Below, piece by piece: positions 34,403 through 43,541 of a DNA stretch of 52,039 bases. How positions within the stretch are numbered: position 1 is the first letter of the stretch; the number at the start of each line of letters is the position of its first letter. Source of the DNA: Candidatus Electrothrix gigas (GTDB lineage: Bacteria > Desulfobacterota > Desulfobulbia > Desulfobulbales > Desulfobulbaceae). A program made the translations under genes and the position numbers. Location of the stretch: contig QYLO01000015.1 in NCBI GenBank assembly GCA_022766165.1, positions 1-52,039 on the forward strand, written 5' to 3'. The notes beneath the pieces are model-generated. The model searched no databases, was not told the origin of the DNA, and was given only the letters and a program-made list of their open reading frames with translations.

Positions 34403-35115
34403 TGCAGCTTTGCGTAAAGAACCTGACTGTTTCCTACGGCAATATCTGCGCCCTGCACGGGATCAGCTTTACTGTCAATCAGGGGGAAATCGTGACCGTT
34501 ATCGGGGCCAACGGTGCTGGTAAAAGCACGACCCTGCGGGCCATCTCCCGGATGATTCCAGCAGAACCAGGCTCTACAATCGACTTTATGGGCCATAATA
34601 TCCTCAAGTACAACACGGACAAGGTGGTTTCCAAGCTCGGTATTTCGCATGTACCTGAAGGAAGGATGATCTTTGGCAACCTGACCGTGACAGAAAACCT
34701 CAGACTGGCTGCCTTTGCCCGCAAAGATACTGAGGCCGTGAAAAAGGATCGAAAATGGGTATTTGATCTGTTTCCGCGCCTGGAGGAACGAAAAGATCAG
34801 TTGGCTGAGACCCTGAGCGGTGGGGAACAACAGATGCTGGCCGTGGGCCGGGCCTATATCAGTGGCCGCAAGATCATGCTCCTGGATGAACCGTCTATGG
34901 GATTAGCCCCTTTGCTGATGCTGGATATGTTTGCCTCGCTTAAAGAGATCAACCGAACCGGAACCACTATCCTGCTGGTAGAGCAGAATGCCCGGCTGGC
35001 CCTCAAGTTTGCTCAACGTGGTTATGTGCTGGAGAATGGAAAGTTGGTTCTGGAGGGCAAGGCCGAGGACCTGCTCGATGATCCAGCAGTGAAAAAGGCG
35101 TATTTGGGAGCGTGA
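34402..35115 (+). CDS. livF: Branched-chain amino-acid-type ABC transporter ATPase LivF
   Basis: The start overlaps the livG stop by one base (TAATG), so the two are coupled. The 237-residue ATPase has Walker A GANGAGKST at about 36-44, a Q-loop-region VPEGRMIF, the signature LSGGEQQM and Walker B KIMLLDEPSMGLAPL, exactly as in LivF. The two ATPases normally work as a heterodimer under LivH and LivM to take up branched-chain amino acids or, in some bacteria, urea or other substrates. With no permease nearby the substrate cannot be told. Confidence 0.88.
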   Translation: MQLCVKNLTVSYGNICALHGISFTVNQGEIVTVIGANGAGKSTTLRAISRMIPAEPGSTIDFMGHNILKYNTDKVVSKLGISHVPEGRMIFGNLTVTENLRLAAFARKDTEAVKKDRKWVFDLFPRLEERKDQLAETLSGGEQQMLAVGRAYISGRKIMLLDEPSMGLAPLLMLDMFASLKEINRTGTTILLVEQNARLALKFAQRGYVLENGKLVLEGKAEDLLDDPAVKKAYLGA

Positions 35116-35154
35116 GCGTGGAGGAGCGTGGAACGGCTTTATAAGCCTACGATA

Positions 35155-35859
35155 CTATATCAGATCTGGCAAGTTGGCAACAAACCCGGCAGCAATGGTT
35201 GCAACAGCCTTACCCACTTGGGTACATGCCTCTTGAAGTTGCCATTTTGCTTGATCCCTATCCTCAACCATATTACTGATACAGCGAATCTCCAAACAGG
35301 GTAAAGAAAACTCTTGGCAAACCCGAGCCACTGCTGCACCTTCCATGTTTTCACAAAGCCCGTGAAACTGCCGTCCCAGTTGGTTGCCCCTGTGCAGGGT
35401 GCCACTGGCGCAGCTTACCGTGACAAAGGTTCCCTGTGTATAGGAATAGCCTAGGCCTGCATCTCTCAGGAGTTGTTTTGCTGTGGAGAGTAGCCTAGAA
35501 TCAAGAACAAAGTGATTGTAAACCGATAGATCCTCTGGCAAAGGTTCTACTGTATCTGCGAACTGAATACCAAGGTCGCCAAAAAATTCCTGTTCAGCAA
35601 GACAAAGGTCAAGCATTCCAGCCTGCACTGAGGTATTATTCTCTTGGTATGCTCCGGCAATGCCAAAGTTTATAACGCAGTCTATTGTCGGTTGCCGTGG
35701 TTGCCGTTGCAGGAGACCTGCAAGAGAAAGGGTGGTCTCCACTGGACCAACGCCGGTAACAAGACAACAGATCTGTTTCCCGACCTGGTCCTGCTCTTTT
35801 TCCGTATGAATATATGCCTGCATTTCTTTACTCGTTGCCGCTGTTATAAGTATGCTCAT
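35155..35859 (-). CDS. mqnB: Futalosine hydrolase
   Basis: The 234-residue protein is of the nucleoside phosphorylase/MTAN fold: LVTGVGPVETTLSLAG near residue 33, FGIAGAYQ at about 65, FVTVSCASGT, and the purine-binding ENMEGAAVA at about 169, where the acidic residue activates the nucleoside. The layout, and the lack of MTAN-specific features, fit MqnB, which splits futalosine or aminodeoxyfutalosine in menaquinone synthesis. The rest of the pathway is not here. It is convergent with livF, 39 bases apart; a short GGCTT/AAGCC hairpin in that gap (35134-35146) may separate the two. Confidence 0.85.
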   Translation of the reverse strand: MSILITAATSKEMQAYIHTEKEQDQVGKQICCLVTGVGPVETTLSLAGLLQRQPRQPTIDCVINFGIAGAYQENNTSVQAGMLDLCLAEQEFFGDLGIQFADTVEPLPEDLSVYNHFVLDSRLLSTAKQLLRDAGLGYSYTQGTFVTVSCASGTLHRGNQLGRQFHGLCENMEGAAVARVCQEFSLPCLEIRCISNMVEDRDQAKWQLQEACTQVGKAVATIAAGFVANLPDLI

Positions 35860-36168
35860 CTTGATCCTCGCTTCTTTTTAATGAAATTTTTTGTTGCGAA
35901 CAGACAGGCTCTTTTTTAAACTAATCCGTTTATAGTCCGTAGAAAAAAAAAGTCCAGCGTTCTACAGGATACTGTACCTTGCCTGTTTGCAAAAGATTGA
36001 CATATATTTCTTTTTGACAGAAATCCTCTTATGGTTTACAACCATTATGACTATATCTTTTCATCTGCCTGCATTTTCTCATACTGCTCGGCAGATAATC
36101 AACCAAGTTTATTAATTGATGACAGTTCGAATATCGAACGTTATAGAATTGATCCTCGGAGGCCGATC
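35860..36168. other. Divergent intergenic region with two small palindromes
   Basis: It separates the starts of mqnB (minus) and the secreted repeat protein (plus). A -35-like TTGACA appears at 35998-36003 and again at 36015-36020, the latter with TACAAC 17 bases on. ATCTGCC/GGCAGAT pairs around 36062-36095, and GTTCGA-ATA-TCGAAC near 36125-36139 is a small operator-like palindrome. A GGAGG at 36158-36162 is the ribosome binding site of the plus-strand gene. Confidence 0.4.
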
Positions 36169-38655
36169 ATGAATTTCTGGATACACAATCCCCTGCTGCA
36201 AGACAAGATATGCACAGCTCGGAGCAGCCTGTTGCTGCTTATCGCCTGTTGCTCTATGTCTCTGCTCATCAGTAACCATGCCTTTGCTCAATACTCAGCA
36301 GGCAATAGCGGCAATAGTTCCTATTCTTTTGAACAGTATTACGCTGATATTGATGCCACCGAAAGAGGCGGGGGAACCTGGGGAGACATTCTGCAAATGA
36401 ATGTCAGCATTCAAGGATCTGAGGCTCTTTTTACCATTACTTCGAAAAAGGGTCCGTTCTACAATACAAACAGTGTGAGTATTCGATCCGGGAGCCATGA
36501 CGGCACAGTTGTTATCGCCGGAACAATCCCTTCTGGAAGCGAAGCTGCACAACTTCGATTAAATCTTGATACTGTCCCCTCTTTTCCGCATCGTTTTTTT
36601 GCAACTATTACAAATGATGTTGGTTATGCCTGGGTTGGCTATATCCAAATCAGAAAAAATGAAGCCGCAACAGGTGAGGTCATTTCAAATCCTCAGGAGA
36701 ATATTCGAGCAGATGCAAGTTCAAGCGTACTTTCCAGTGCAGTTTCAAGGGTAAATAATGGACCACAACGCCCCCTGATCGATGAGGCCCCAGAACGAAC
36801 CGTAAAAAATGCAACGATCAATATTGCTGTAACTGCCGGGAAAGTGAAGAGCAACGATATGGTCAGGGTCCAATGTACGGCAAGCAGTTCAGATAACACC
36901 CTCAGTAACCCCTACCGTTCCGATTGGATATACAGTGGAGAAACGATAGCTGTTCCCCTGACCTTTCATGTAGCAGGTACTCAGGCTATTTTTTGCAACA
37001 CTCAGGACAGGCAAGGAGAGACCAGTTCTCTGAGTCAACGGACGATTATCGTTGCTCCTGGACAAACTTTTTCTACATCTCCTGTCCGTGAACCTGCTCC
37101 TGTTGTTCCAGAGCCAGAGCCAGTTCCTTCGCCTGTTTTTGCTCAACCTCTACCTCCTCGTACACCTATAGCTACACCTGTACCTCTACCTGTACCTGTA
37201 CCTGTTCCTGTTCCGAATTCTACACCTCTCTTTACTCCTACACCACGGCCTATCCCCTCAAATCTTCCTATCCGTCGCAGAGTTACCAGTACCCCAGCAC
37301 CCATTATGAAGGTTCCTGACACTGGTCGAGTAAACGCTCAGGTAAGCGTTAAGCTGACTGCCGGATATGATCCCCAAAACAAAGACCTGGTCAGAATACA
37401 CTGTACTGCTGAGGATTCCAATAGAACCAACGATGACTTTTATCAATCAGACTGGTTACCACCAAAGGGAAAGGCCAAGGGAACCTTTGTCTTTTATTCT
37501 CCTGGCGAAAAAAATATTTACTGTACATCCTATGGTCGGCAGGGAGTGATCAGTGCCGCAGCCAGATCAACTATCAGTATTCGTCTTGCCAATCAGGCCC
37601 CCAATCCTCCACGCATCAGTGATCGTCCCTATGATGCGCAGCTTGGAGAGATGATATACATCCCTGTCACGGCAGGATCAGATGTGGACAGTGAACAGGT
37701 AAGAGTAAAATGCTCTGCCGAAGATTCGAGCATAACAAAAAATCTCCCCTATATTTCCAAGTGGGTGCCTCCTCTGTCAGAGGTTAATGTTGCCCTTTCC
37801 TTTTATACTCCTGGTAATAAAGAACTTACCTGTATTACCGTTGACAAGAAAAAGGCAAAGAGTAATAAGGTAACGCGGAAAATACACGTACACACTCCGC
37901 AGTATAATCAGCCGTATAATCAACAGTATAATCAGATATACAATAAGCCATACAGTAAGCCGAGTAAGCCGTATAATACCCCGTATCAACAGGAGGATAA
38001 TCAGCGAAATTATCAGCAGGAGGATTATCAGCAGAATAATCAACAGAATAATCGGTGGGGGAACCAGCAAAGTAATCAGCAATACGGTAATCAGCAATAT
38101 GGTTCTGATTATAATTTCAGTAAACAATCTGTAGCCCCTTCTTCCCAAGGAAAAGATTGCCCCTGCACGCAAAATCAAGCACCATCGTTTTCACAACAGA
38201 ATCGCACAACGGTTTTGCAAGCTTCAGCAAAACAGCCTGACCTAAAAGGTCGGGTTGTGTTCAAAAGCAATCAAACGCCTGTGCAGACTGCAATGGTCAA
38301 AATTTTGGATGCAATGTCGGGCAGAGTGTACCTTGCAATGACAGATTACAAGGGTGAGTTTACCTTTGACTTTGACCAGAAAAATTTTACAGGACAGATA
38401 CAGGCAACAAAAGAAGAGAACACCTCATCTATTCGTGAAATGCAACTCTCTGCTAATAACCCAAGGGCTATTACCCTGGAAATTATAGACAGCGTACCTA
38501 CGACTGTACAATCCACCCAGCCCTCCCAGCCTAGATGGCCAACCCAACAAACCCAACAGCAACAGGCCGCACCAGCACCAGCACAATGGCCAGTCCAACA
38601 GACGATGCCGGCAAAGTCGACACCAGCGCAGAACAGTGTATGGCAGTTTAACTGA
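36169..38655 (+). CDS. Large secreted protein: three Cys-paired modules, Pro-rich and Q/N/Y-rich linkers, CarboxypepD_reg-like tail
   Basis: The ATG at 36169 has GGAGG 6 bases upstream and gives a signal peptide ending SNHAFAQ at residue 40; an upstream in-frame start would spoil it. Of 828 residues, about 210-296, 384-471 and 486-574 are three related modules (V.V.CTA..S......Y.S.W....V...F...G....C). Each has two cysteines, probably one disulfide, in an immunoglobulin-like fold. A proline-rich linker (about 305-378, PVPVPVPVPN) separates the first two. Residues about 577-653 are dominated by Q, N and Y (QQYNQIYNKPYSK). The tail at about 691-773 reads like a carboxypeptidase-regulatory domain (DLKGRVVFKSNQTPVQTA). 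It probably sits at the cell surface, with the flexible Q/N/Y part spanning or self-associating. No known family for the whole protein. Confidence 0.75.
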   Translation: MNFWIHNPLLQDKICTARSSLLLLIACCSMSLLISNHAFAQYSAGNSGNSSYSFEQYYADIDATERGGGTWGDILQMNVSIQGSEALFTITSKKGPFYNTNSVSIRSGSHDGTVVIAGTIPSGSEAAQLRLNLDTVPSFPHRFFATITNDVGYAWVGYIQIRKNEAATGEVISNPQENIRADASSSVLSSAVSRVNNGPQRPLIDEAPERTVKNATINIAVTAGKVKSNDMVRVQCTASSSDNTLSNPYRSDWIYSGETIAVPLTFHVAGTQAIFCNTQDRQGETSSLSQRTIIVAPGQTFSTSPVREPAPVVPEPEPVPSPVFAQPLPPRTPIATPVPLPVPVPVPVPNSTPLFTPTPRPIPSNLPIRRRVTSTPAPIMKVPDTGRVNAQVSVKLTAGYDPQNKDLVRIHCTAEDSNRTNDDFYQSDWLPPKGKAKGTFVFYSPGEKNIYCTSYGRQGVISAAARSTISIRLANQAPNPPRISDRPYDAQLGEMIYIPVTAGSDVDSEQVRVKCSAEDSSITKNLPYISKWVPPLSEVNVALSFYTPGNKELTCITVDKKKAKSNKVTRKIHVHTPQYNQPYNQQYNQIYNKPYSKPSKPYNTPYQQEDNQRNYQQEDYQQNNQQNNRWGNQQSNQQYGNQQYGSDYNFSKQSVAPSSQGKDCPCTQNQAPSFSQQNRTTVLQASAKQPDLKGRVVFKSNQTPVQTAMVKILDAMSGRVYLAMTDYKGEFTFDFDQKNFTGQIQATKEENTSSIREMQLSANNPRAITLEIIDSVPTTVQSTQPSQPRWPTQQTQQQQAAPAPAQWPVQQTMPAKSTPAQNSVWQFN

Positions 38656-38680
38656 GAACTCCAGCTACCTTGATACAAAC

Positions 38681-38717
38681 ACCCATGTCACCCCAGAAGG
38701 GTGGGATGGGTATTTTT
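38681..38717 (+). terminator. Terminator-like hairpin between the secreted protein gene and queA
   Basis: ACCCATGTCACCC at 38681-38693 pairs with GGGTGGGATGGGT at 38699-38711 with two mismatches and a 5-base loop, followed by ATTTTT. It ends the secreted-protein transcript. Oddly, it runs up to the likely queA start at 38718 and would hide that gene's ribosome binding region. Confidence 0.7.
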
Positions 38718-39845
38718 ATGTCTGAATATAATAAGCAAAAAAACGAGCAGGCGAGTGAGCAGGAACTGTATAGTCTGTCGTCCTATGACTACGTTTTACC
38801 GGAACAACAGATAGCCCAACAACCTGCCCAGCAACGAGATCAGTCACGCCTTCTGGTTTTGGACTGTACCAATAAGAGCAGGCAGCATACCCGCTTTGAA
38901 AGTCTTTGCGAGTTGTTTCGCCCAGATGATCTGCTGGTTGTAAACAACACCAAGGTCTTTCCAGCGCGTTTATTTGGACGCAAGGAGAGCGGGGGCAAAG
39001 TTGAAATGCTCCTGCTCTCTTTTCCCTGTTATGAAAAAGAGCGAGATGGCCAGGCAACAACGTTGGCCCTGATAAAAAGTTCTAAACGACCAAAACCGGG
39101 CAGTACACTGCTTTTCTCTGGGGCATTGCAGGCACAGGTGGAATCTTTCCTGCCCGATGGCAAGGCAAGGGTACGCCTCTTGTTCCCAGCCCATACAGAC
39201 CTTGAACAGCTTTTGGAAAGGCACGGAGAAATTCCTCTACCACCCTATATTAGGCGACCAGAGGGCAGTACAGCGCAAGATGCGCAACGTTATCAGACAA
39301 AGTATGCCCGTCATATCGGCTCAGTTGCCGCCCCTACAGCAGGATTGCATATAAGTCATTCGTTAATAAAGAAAATAAGAGATAATGGAATCAACCTTGC
39401 AGAGGTTACCCTGCATGTGGGATATGGAACCTTTGCGCCTGTGCGGTGCAAGGATATTCGAGAGCATGTCTTGCATAAAGAGTTCGTTTCTGTTGCAGAA
39501 GAAACAGCAGAGGCCGTTAATATAACCAAAAAAAATAATGGAAGAATTTGGGCTGTAGGGACGACCACAGCAAGAACGTTGGAGTTTGCTGCTAAACATG
39601 CTAATAAGGCTGGGGAAATACAAGCTGTTGATGACTTTTGTGGTCTTTATATTTATCCTGGTTATCAGTTCACAGTAGTTGACAACCTGATCACTAATTT
39701 TCACCTTCCTCAGTCGTCATTATTGTTTATGGTTGCTGCCTTGGCCGGAAAAGAGCAGATTTTTGATGCATATCAAGACGCTGTAAAGAAGGGGTATCGA
39801 TTTTTTAGCTATGGTGATGCAATGGCTATCATCACTAAGAGATGA
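38718..39845 (+). CDS. queA: S-adenosylmethionine:tRNA ribosyltransferase-isomerase
   Basis: QueA makes epoxyqueuosine in tRNA by transferring and rearranging ribosyl from SAM. The product (375 residues from ATG 38718; an in-frame ATG at 38670 also exists) matches the family: DYVLPEQQIAQQPAQQRDQSRLLVLD, VVNNTKVFPARLFG, the PLPPYIRRP motif, AAPTAGLH, and HVGYGTFAPV, followed by GYQFTVVDNLITNFHLPQS. The first 20 residues (MSEYNKQKNEQASEQ) extend before the usual start, so a later start is possible. There is no clear Shine-Dalgarno apart from GGTGGG inside a hairpin, which suggests translational control or re-use of the terminator RNA. It converges on the PilZ gene, 45 bases away. Confidence 0.9.
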   Translation: MSEYNKQKNEQASEQELYSLSSYDYVLPEQQIAQQPAQQRDQSRLLVLDCTNKSRQHTRFESLCELFRPDDLLVVNNTKVFPARLFGRKESGGKVEMLLLSFPCYEKERDGQATTLALIKSSKRPKPGSTLLFSGALQAQVESFLPDGKARVRLLFPAHTDLEQLLERHGEIPLPPYIRRPEGSTAQDAQRYQTKYARHIGSVAAPTAGLHISHSLIKKIRDNGINLAEVTLHVGYGTFAPVRCKDIREHVLHKEFVSVAEETAEAVNITKKNNGRIWAVGTTTARTLEFAAKHANKAGEIQAVDDFCGLYIYPGYQFTVVDNLITNFHLPQSSLLFMVAALAGKEQIFDAYQDAVKKGYRFFSYGDAMAIITKR

Positions 39846-39890
39846 TGAGCAAAGAGTGATGGCGAGTGATAGCAGAAGCTGAATAAAAAA

Positions 39891-40292
39891 TTACTCTGTT
39901 TCATCTTCATCTGGTTCCAGTTCAAAGTTAATGTTTTTGACAAACTCTGTCCCTAGCTGCATAGGATCATCAGCCTCATAGAGTAATATCGTCTGAAGAA
40001 ATAAAAAACTTTCATGTCCCATTGAAAGAAAGGAAAGGGCAACACCGTCACCATTTACCCTGACAACAGAGCAACGAGCACGCAGTTCAATCCCTAACAT
40101 CTCATCAGGATTACTGAGTTCTACCGTACAAATATCTCCTTTCTTCTGCTCAAATACTCCCTGAACATACATTCCACCCAAACTGAGATTGTTGACCGTA
40201 TTATGGGTGTATTGCTTTCCTTCAAAATAAAGATGCACATCCCGTTTAAAGTTTACCCGGGTATACTGTCGGATCCCTTGATTTGTCATCAA
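39891..40292 (-). CDS. PilZ-domain protein
   Basis: The 133-residue single-domain protein has a PilZ layout: QYTRVNFKRDVHLYF at about 9-23, with a basic cluster where the RxxxR c-di-GMP motif sits, and NNLSLGGMYV at about 34-43, the (D/N)xSxxG motif. The spacing is RVNFKR rather than a perfect RxxxR, so nucleotide binding is likely but not certain. The tail (about 95-133) is acidic. PilZ proteins pass the c-di-GMP signal to motility, surface or adhesion systems. It is transcribed away from the phosphate locus, with 276 bases between the divergent starts. Confidence 0.8.
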   Translation of the reverse strand: MMTNQGIRQYTRVNFKRDVHLYFEGKQYTHNTVNNLSLGGMYVQGVFEQKKGDICTVELSNPDEMLGIELRARCSVVRVNGDGVALSFLSMGHESFLFLQTILLYEADDPMQLGTEFVKNINFELEPDEDETE

Positions 40293-40424
40293 ACTGCCTT
40301 TTATAGGAAAAGTTTACAAAATCTCTGAAAGCGAACAATTTTTGTAAGCAAACAGCCATCACAATAATCTAAAATAATAAATGATCTTTCTTATTTTTTC
40401 AAAACAAATTTCGGAATATACGTA

Positions 40425-40442
40425 TTGTCATCCTATTGTCAT
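40425..40442 (+). promoter_or_regulatory. Pho-box-like direct repeat upstream of the phosphate locus
   Basis: TTGTCAT at 40425-40431 and again at 40436-40442 are separated by CCTA, giving an 11-base period. This matches the E. coli Pho box layout (CTGTCAT, 4 bases, CTGTCAC/T) in both spacing and sequence. It lies 127 bases before the ATG of a gene in a phosphate-uptake cluster. A possible promoter follows: TTGCAT at 40442-40447 and TAAACT at 40465-40470 with a 17-base spacer. Confidence 0.6.
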
Positions 40443-40568
40443 TGCATTCTTGCCTTTCTTTGAATAAACTTTCAATATCATTTCACCCCTTGTTTCAGTA
40501 CGGGATAACAAAAGATAAATTGATAAATTAAGAGCTATCTCTGTGGGCCATTCCTTGGTGAGGAGAAT

Positions 40569-42701
40569 ATGGCAGATCTCTTTAGAAAAAAATTAATGAC
40601 AATTGACACTCTGCAGAATATTCGTGGGGTGGATCTTCCGATTGGCCTTGCCTTTGTTCAACTACTGATAACCGGACCACCCGGAGCTGGCAAGACCTTT
40701 TACATTAATAAAATCCACGGCTGGCCCAATGAGGGCTATATTGATCTGACCCGCAAGGGCTGGTGGAAGGATAAAACCCTTATCTATCGGCCCCGTGAAA
40801 TTCACCTTGGTCTCCCCTTTGAAGGTTTTTCCCACGCCTTGACCGTCTTTGATCCAGAATGGTGCAATGCAGAACCGCCCCTCTGCCTGCAACTGGAACG
40901 TATTCAGCTTCCTCCCGAGGGACAGAGGATTATGCAGGGTAATTGGCGGCAACGCTATATCTTTGAGTTCCTTCTTCCAAAACCAGATGTAATCTTTAAA
41001 CAACGCCAAGAACGTAAGGCTGAGGGCTACTTTCCTGTAGATGAGGTCATGACCCTTGATATGGTCAAACGACAGGTAGCTGTGTATCAGGAACTGGTAC
41101 TCTATTTGCATAGGGTCAGGATGCAGGTCTATCTGAGAGAGTCCCTGGATCAATCCCCCCTGTGTATTGTGGAAGAGGGAGAACCCGGTATCCCTGCCTG
41201 GGCTACCGCTGTCTCAGGCCCACGTCCAAGCCTGACCACTCTTGATGGCTGGAAATGGCTTATCCTGCGCCGTGATCCCAGCAACTGGCTCGTTCTTACC
41301 GATCAGTGGCAGAAAGTAACAAAGGAGAGTCGGATCTCCTTTGATGGCAATCCCTTTGACCTGAAAATCGGTACGCATATCCTGCGCTGTTATCCTGAAC
41401 TCCCCCTGGGTGTACGGAAAAAATATCTCCGCCGCAACTGGTTAATCACCGATCCAAATACCTTGGATCAGCATTTTTACGGTTTTACTCGCATTTGTCC
41501 GGGCGAAACAGTTATGATAGGTCGTTCTAATCAAGAGTATCAGGATGCCTTTGCCTTTGACCAAAGTGTTGCTGCTCGCCATATTACCCTAAGTAACAGA
41601 AAAGGCGATCTTATTATCACCCCTCTGGGTGAAAAGAGGTCAGTGGAAATTATCCAAGTTGTCGATGATGAACGTGAACAGAGAGTGGCAGAGCGTCGTT
41701 ATCAGGCCCTGAAAACAGTTTCCTCTCTCTATGGTGGCAATATTAAACTCCTAGAGCCTGAACCAGCACTTACCCTTTTGCAGGAAGTCAACAGTATCTT
41801 GGAACAGGATGCCTATCGACCACTGAACAGTAAAGGAGAGGCAGGCGGATTAATTGAACTGCCAAACAGCTTGGCGCCGATCATTGTTGGAGATTTGCAT
41901 GCTCAGGTCGATAATCTTTTGAAAGTTATCACAGAAAATAAATTTTTGCAGGGTCTGGAAACAGGTACTGCCTGCCTGATCATACTCGGTGATGCCGTGC
42001 ATTCTGAGGTAGATGGCGAAATGGAAGATATGGATAGCTCCATCCTGATGATGGATCTGATTTTACGCCTGAAACAACATTTTCCGCAAAACTTTTTTTA
42101 CCTTAAAGGCAATCATGACACGTTTTCAGAGAGTGTGAGCAAACATTCGATTTCCCAAGGGATCTTGATGCGGCGGCGGCTTCTTGAACTGCGTGGGCAG
42201 GAATATGTTGCAGCAATGGAGCGACTGTATGATCTTCTGCCCTCAGTTATCTGTTCAGATTCTTTTATTGCCTGTCATGCAGGTCCGAGCCGAAGAAAGG
42301 TGACTCGCCATAAAATTATTAACCTGCACACTCATGCCAAAATTAGCAACGATCTTATCAACAGCCGTTTAAAAAGACCGCATTATCTGGCTGGCTATAC
42401 CAAGTCGGATGTAAAAAAATTTCTGAAAAATATGGGGCTGGCAAAACATACCCCCTTTATTGTCGGTCATACGCCAATAGATCCTTCGGGCAGTGTTTGG
42501 CGAAATGTCGCTGATATCAAGGGGCATCATATTATTTACAGTGCGCATCCTGAAGGCCCGAGCCTGTTTATTCAGATGAATGATAAGATGATACCGCTCA
42601 GTTATCCTGCTGAACCCTTGATCCAGTTGATTGAAAAAATCAACAAGAAAATCGATAATAAACAAAATAACGAACAGAATAATCCCCATCCCTCTTCGTA
42701 G
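40569..42701 (+). CDS. P-loop / FHA-like / PPP-type metallophosphatase fusion
   Basis: The 710-residue protein has a Walker A loop at 36-43 (GPPGAGKT) heading a kinase-like P-loop domain to about residue 190. Residues about 312-362 look like an FHA phosphopeptide-binding domain: GETVMIGRSN, then SVAARHITLSNRKGDLIITPL. The C-terminal half (about 435-690) is a calcineurin-type phosphatase with all metal and phosphate motifs in order: GDLHAQ (441-446), GDAVHSE (474-480), GNHD (514-517), CHAGP (569-573) and GHTP (633-636). This is the PPP group that removes phosphate from proteins or nucleotides. It begins after GAGGAG and is followed by the PhoU-like and Pit genes. Kinase-phosphatase fusions of this order exist for RNA repair, but the phosphate context suggests signalling. 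The substrate is unknown. Confidence 0.78.
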   Translation: MADLFRKKLMTIDTLQNIRGVDLPIGLAFVQLLITGPPGAGKTFYINKIHGWPNEGYIDLTRKGWWKDKTLIYRPREIHLGLPFEGFSHALTVFDPEWCNAEPPLCLQLERIQLPPEGQRIMQGNWRQRYIFEFLLPKPDVIFKQRQERKAEGYFPVDEVMTLDMVKRQVAVYQELVLYLHRVRMQVYLRESLDQSPLCIVEEGEPGIPAWATAVSGPRPSLTTLDGWKWLILRRDPSNWLVLTDQWQKVTKESRISFDGNPFDLKIGTHILRCYPELPLGVRKKYLRRNWLITDPNTLDQHFYGFTRICPGETVMIGRSNQEYQDAFAFDQSVAARHITLSNRKGDLIITPLGEKRSVEIIQVVDDEREQRVAERRYQALKTVSSLYGGNIKLLEPEPALTLLQEVNSILEQDAYRPLNSKGEAGGLIELPNSLAPIIVGDLHAQVDNLLKVITENKFLQGLETGTACLIILGDAVHSEVDGEMEDMDSSILMMDLILRLKQHFPQNFFYLKGNHDTFSESVSKHSISQGILMRRRLLELRGQEYVAAMERLYDLLPSVICSDSFIACHAGPSRRKVTRHKIINLHTHAKISNDLINSRLKRPHYLAGYTKSDVKKFLKNMGLAKHTPFIVGHTPIDPSGSVWRNVADIKGHHIIYSAHPEGPSLFIQMNDKMIPLSYPAEPLIQLIEKINKKIDNKQNNEQNNPHPSS

Positions 42702-42738
42702 GGGAGGGACAACAAGCTATGAAAGCCGTTCAATACTT
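42687..42738 (+). repeat. Dispersed 65-bp repeat, copy B, overlapping a coding end
   Basis: CATCCCTC at 42687, a hairpin with GGGGAGGGA, then ACAACAAGCTATGAAAGC and TTCAATACTT. It matches the inverted copy at 19344-19409. It supplies the last codons and stop of the 710-residue fusion gene and lies in the gap to the DUF47 gene. Confidence 0.7.
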
Positions 42739-42796
42739 GGCTTGGCATCTTGATACTTTCAGTGGAATACAAAATATTTTTTAAGGAGAGCATTAT

Positions 42797-43483
42797 ATGA
42801 CATTACAATCAACCAGCACCCTTGCCGGACTCTTGCATAAATCACCGTTTAAGCCGATTCAGAAACACATGCGGACGGTGGCGCAGTGTGTCTCTTTACT
42901 GGAACCCCTGTTTGCGGCCCTGTATGCAAAGGATTATGCAGAGGTAAAAAAAATAGCCGGGCAGATTGATGAGCTGGAAACAATTGCAGATAAGATGAAA
43001 AGTACCTTTCGTCTCAATATGCCGAAAACACTTTTTCTTCCTGTTGATCGTCGGGATATGCTCAAGCTCCTGCATGACCAAGACACCTTAGCTGATAAGG
43101 CTGAAGAGATCGGCCAAATTTTAATCAGCCGGGATATGGAGGTACCCGAGGAGATACAAGAGTTGCTCAACAGCCTCCTGCGCAACACCTTAGATATTTG
43201 CACAGAGGCTAAGTTAATCGTTGAACAACTGGATGAGCTGGTGGAGGTCGGCTTTGGAGGCAGAGAAAATAACAAGGTTTTCAAGATGATAGAACAACTA
43301 CGAAAGAGTGAACACGAGATTGATCAAATCCTGCATACGATCAGGCGTACACTGTTTGACCTTGAAGAGAGCTTACCTCCTGTCTCAACCATGTTTTGGT
43401 ATAAGATTATATCGTTGCTCGGTAATATGTCAGATATAGCAGAAAATATGTCAGACCGTTTACTGTTGTTCTTATCAAAGTAA
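42797..43483 (+). CDS. PhoU-like DUF47 phosphate transport regulator (TIGR00153 family)
   Basis: The 228-residue protein is all helical and has the signature of the family usually encoded beside Pit transporters: SPFKPIQKHMRTVAQCVSLL at the start, PVDRRDMLKLLHDQDTLADKAEEIG in the middle and KIISLLGNMSDIAENMSDRL at the end. These act like PhoU, binding metal clusters through acidic residues and modulating the transporter. AAGGAGAG lies 7 bases before the ATG. It is 95 bases after the fusion-phosphatase gene and 152 before pit, in the same direction; a palindromic repeat interrupts that second gap. Confidence 0.9.
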   Translation: MTLQSTSTLAGLLHKSPFKPIQKHMRTVAQCVSLLEPLFAALYAKDYAEVKKIAGQIDELETIADKMKSTFRLNMPKTLFLPVDRRDMLKLLHDQDTLADKAEEIGQILISRDMEVPEEIQELLNSLLRNTLDICTEAKLIVEQLDELVEVGFGGRENNKVFKMIEQLRKSEHEIDQILHTIRRTLFDLEESLPPVSTMFWYKIISLLGNMSDIAENMSDRLLLFLSK

Positions 43484-43541
43484 ACAGCAGTGTACTAAAA
43501 AAATAAATAAAAATATTTTGCCCGCTTTTTAAGCAGGCACC

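Noticed and set aside
35860..36168. c-di-GMP riboswitch before the secreted repeat protein
   Set aside because: I do not see the conserved GEMM core or paired P1; only small palindromes are present.
40569..42701. Polynucleotide kinase-phosphatase (RNA repair) annotation
   Set aside because: The P-loop and PPP parts resemble it in order, but there is no ligase or methyltransferase partner and the neighbours are phosphate-transport genes, so I left the function open.
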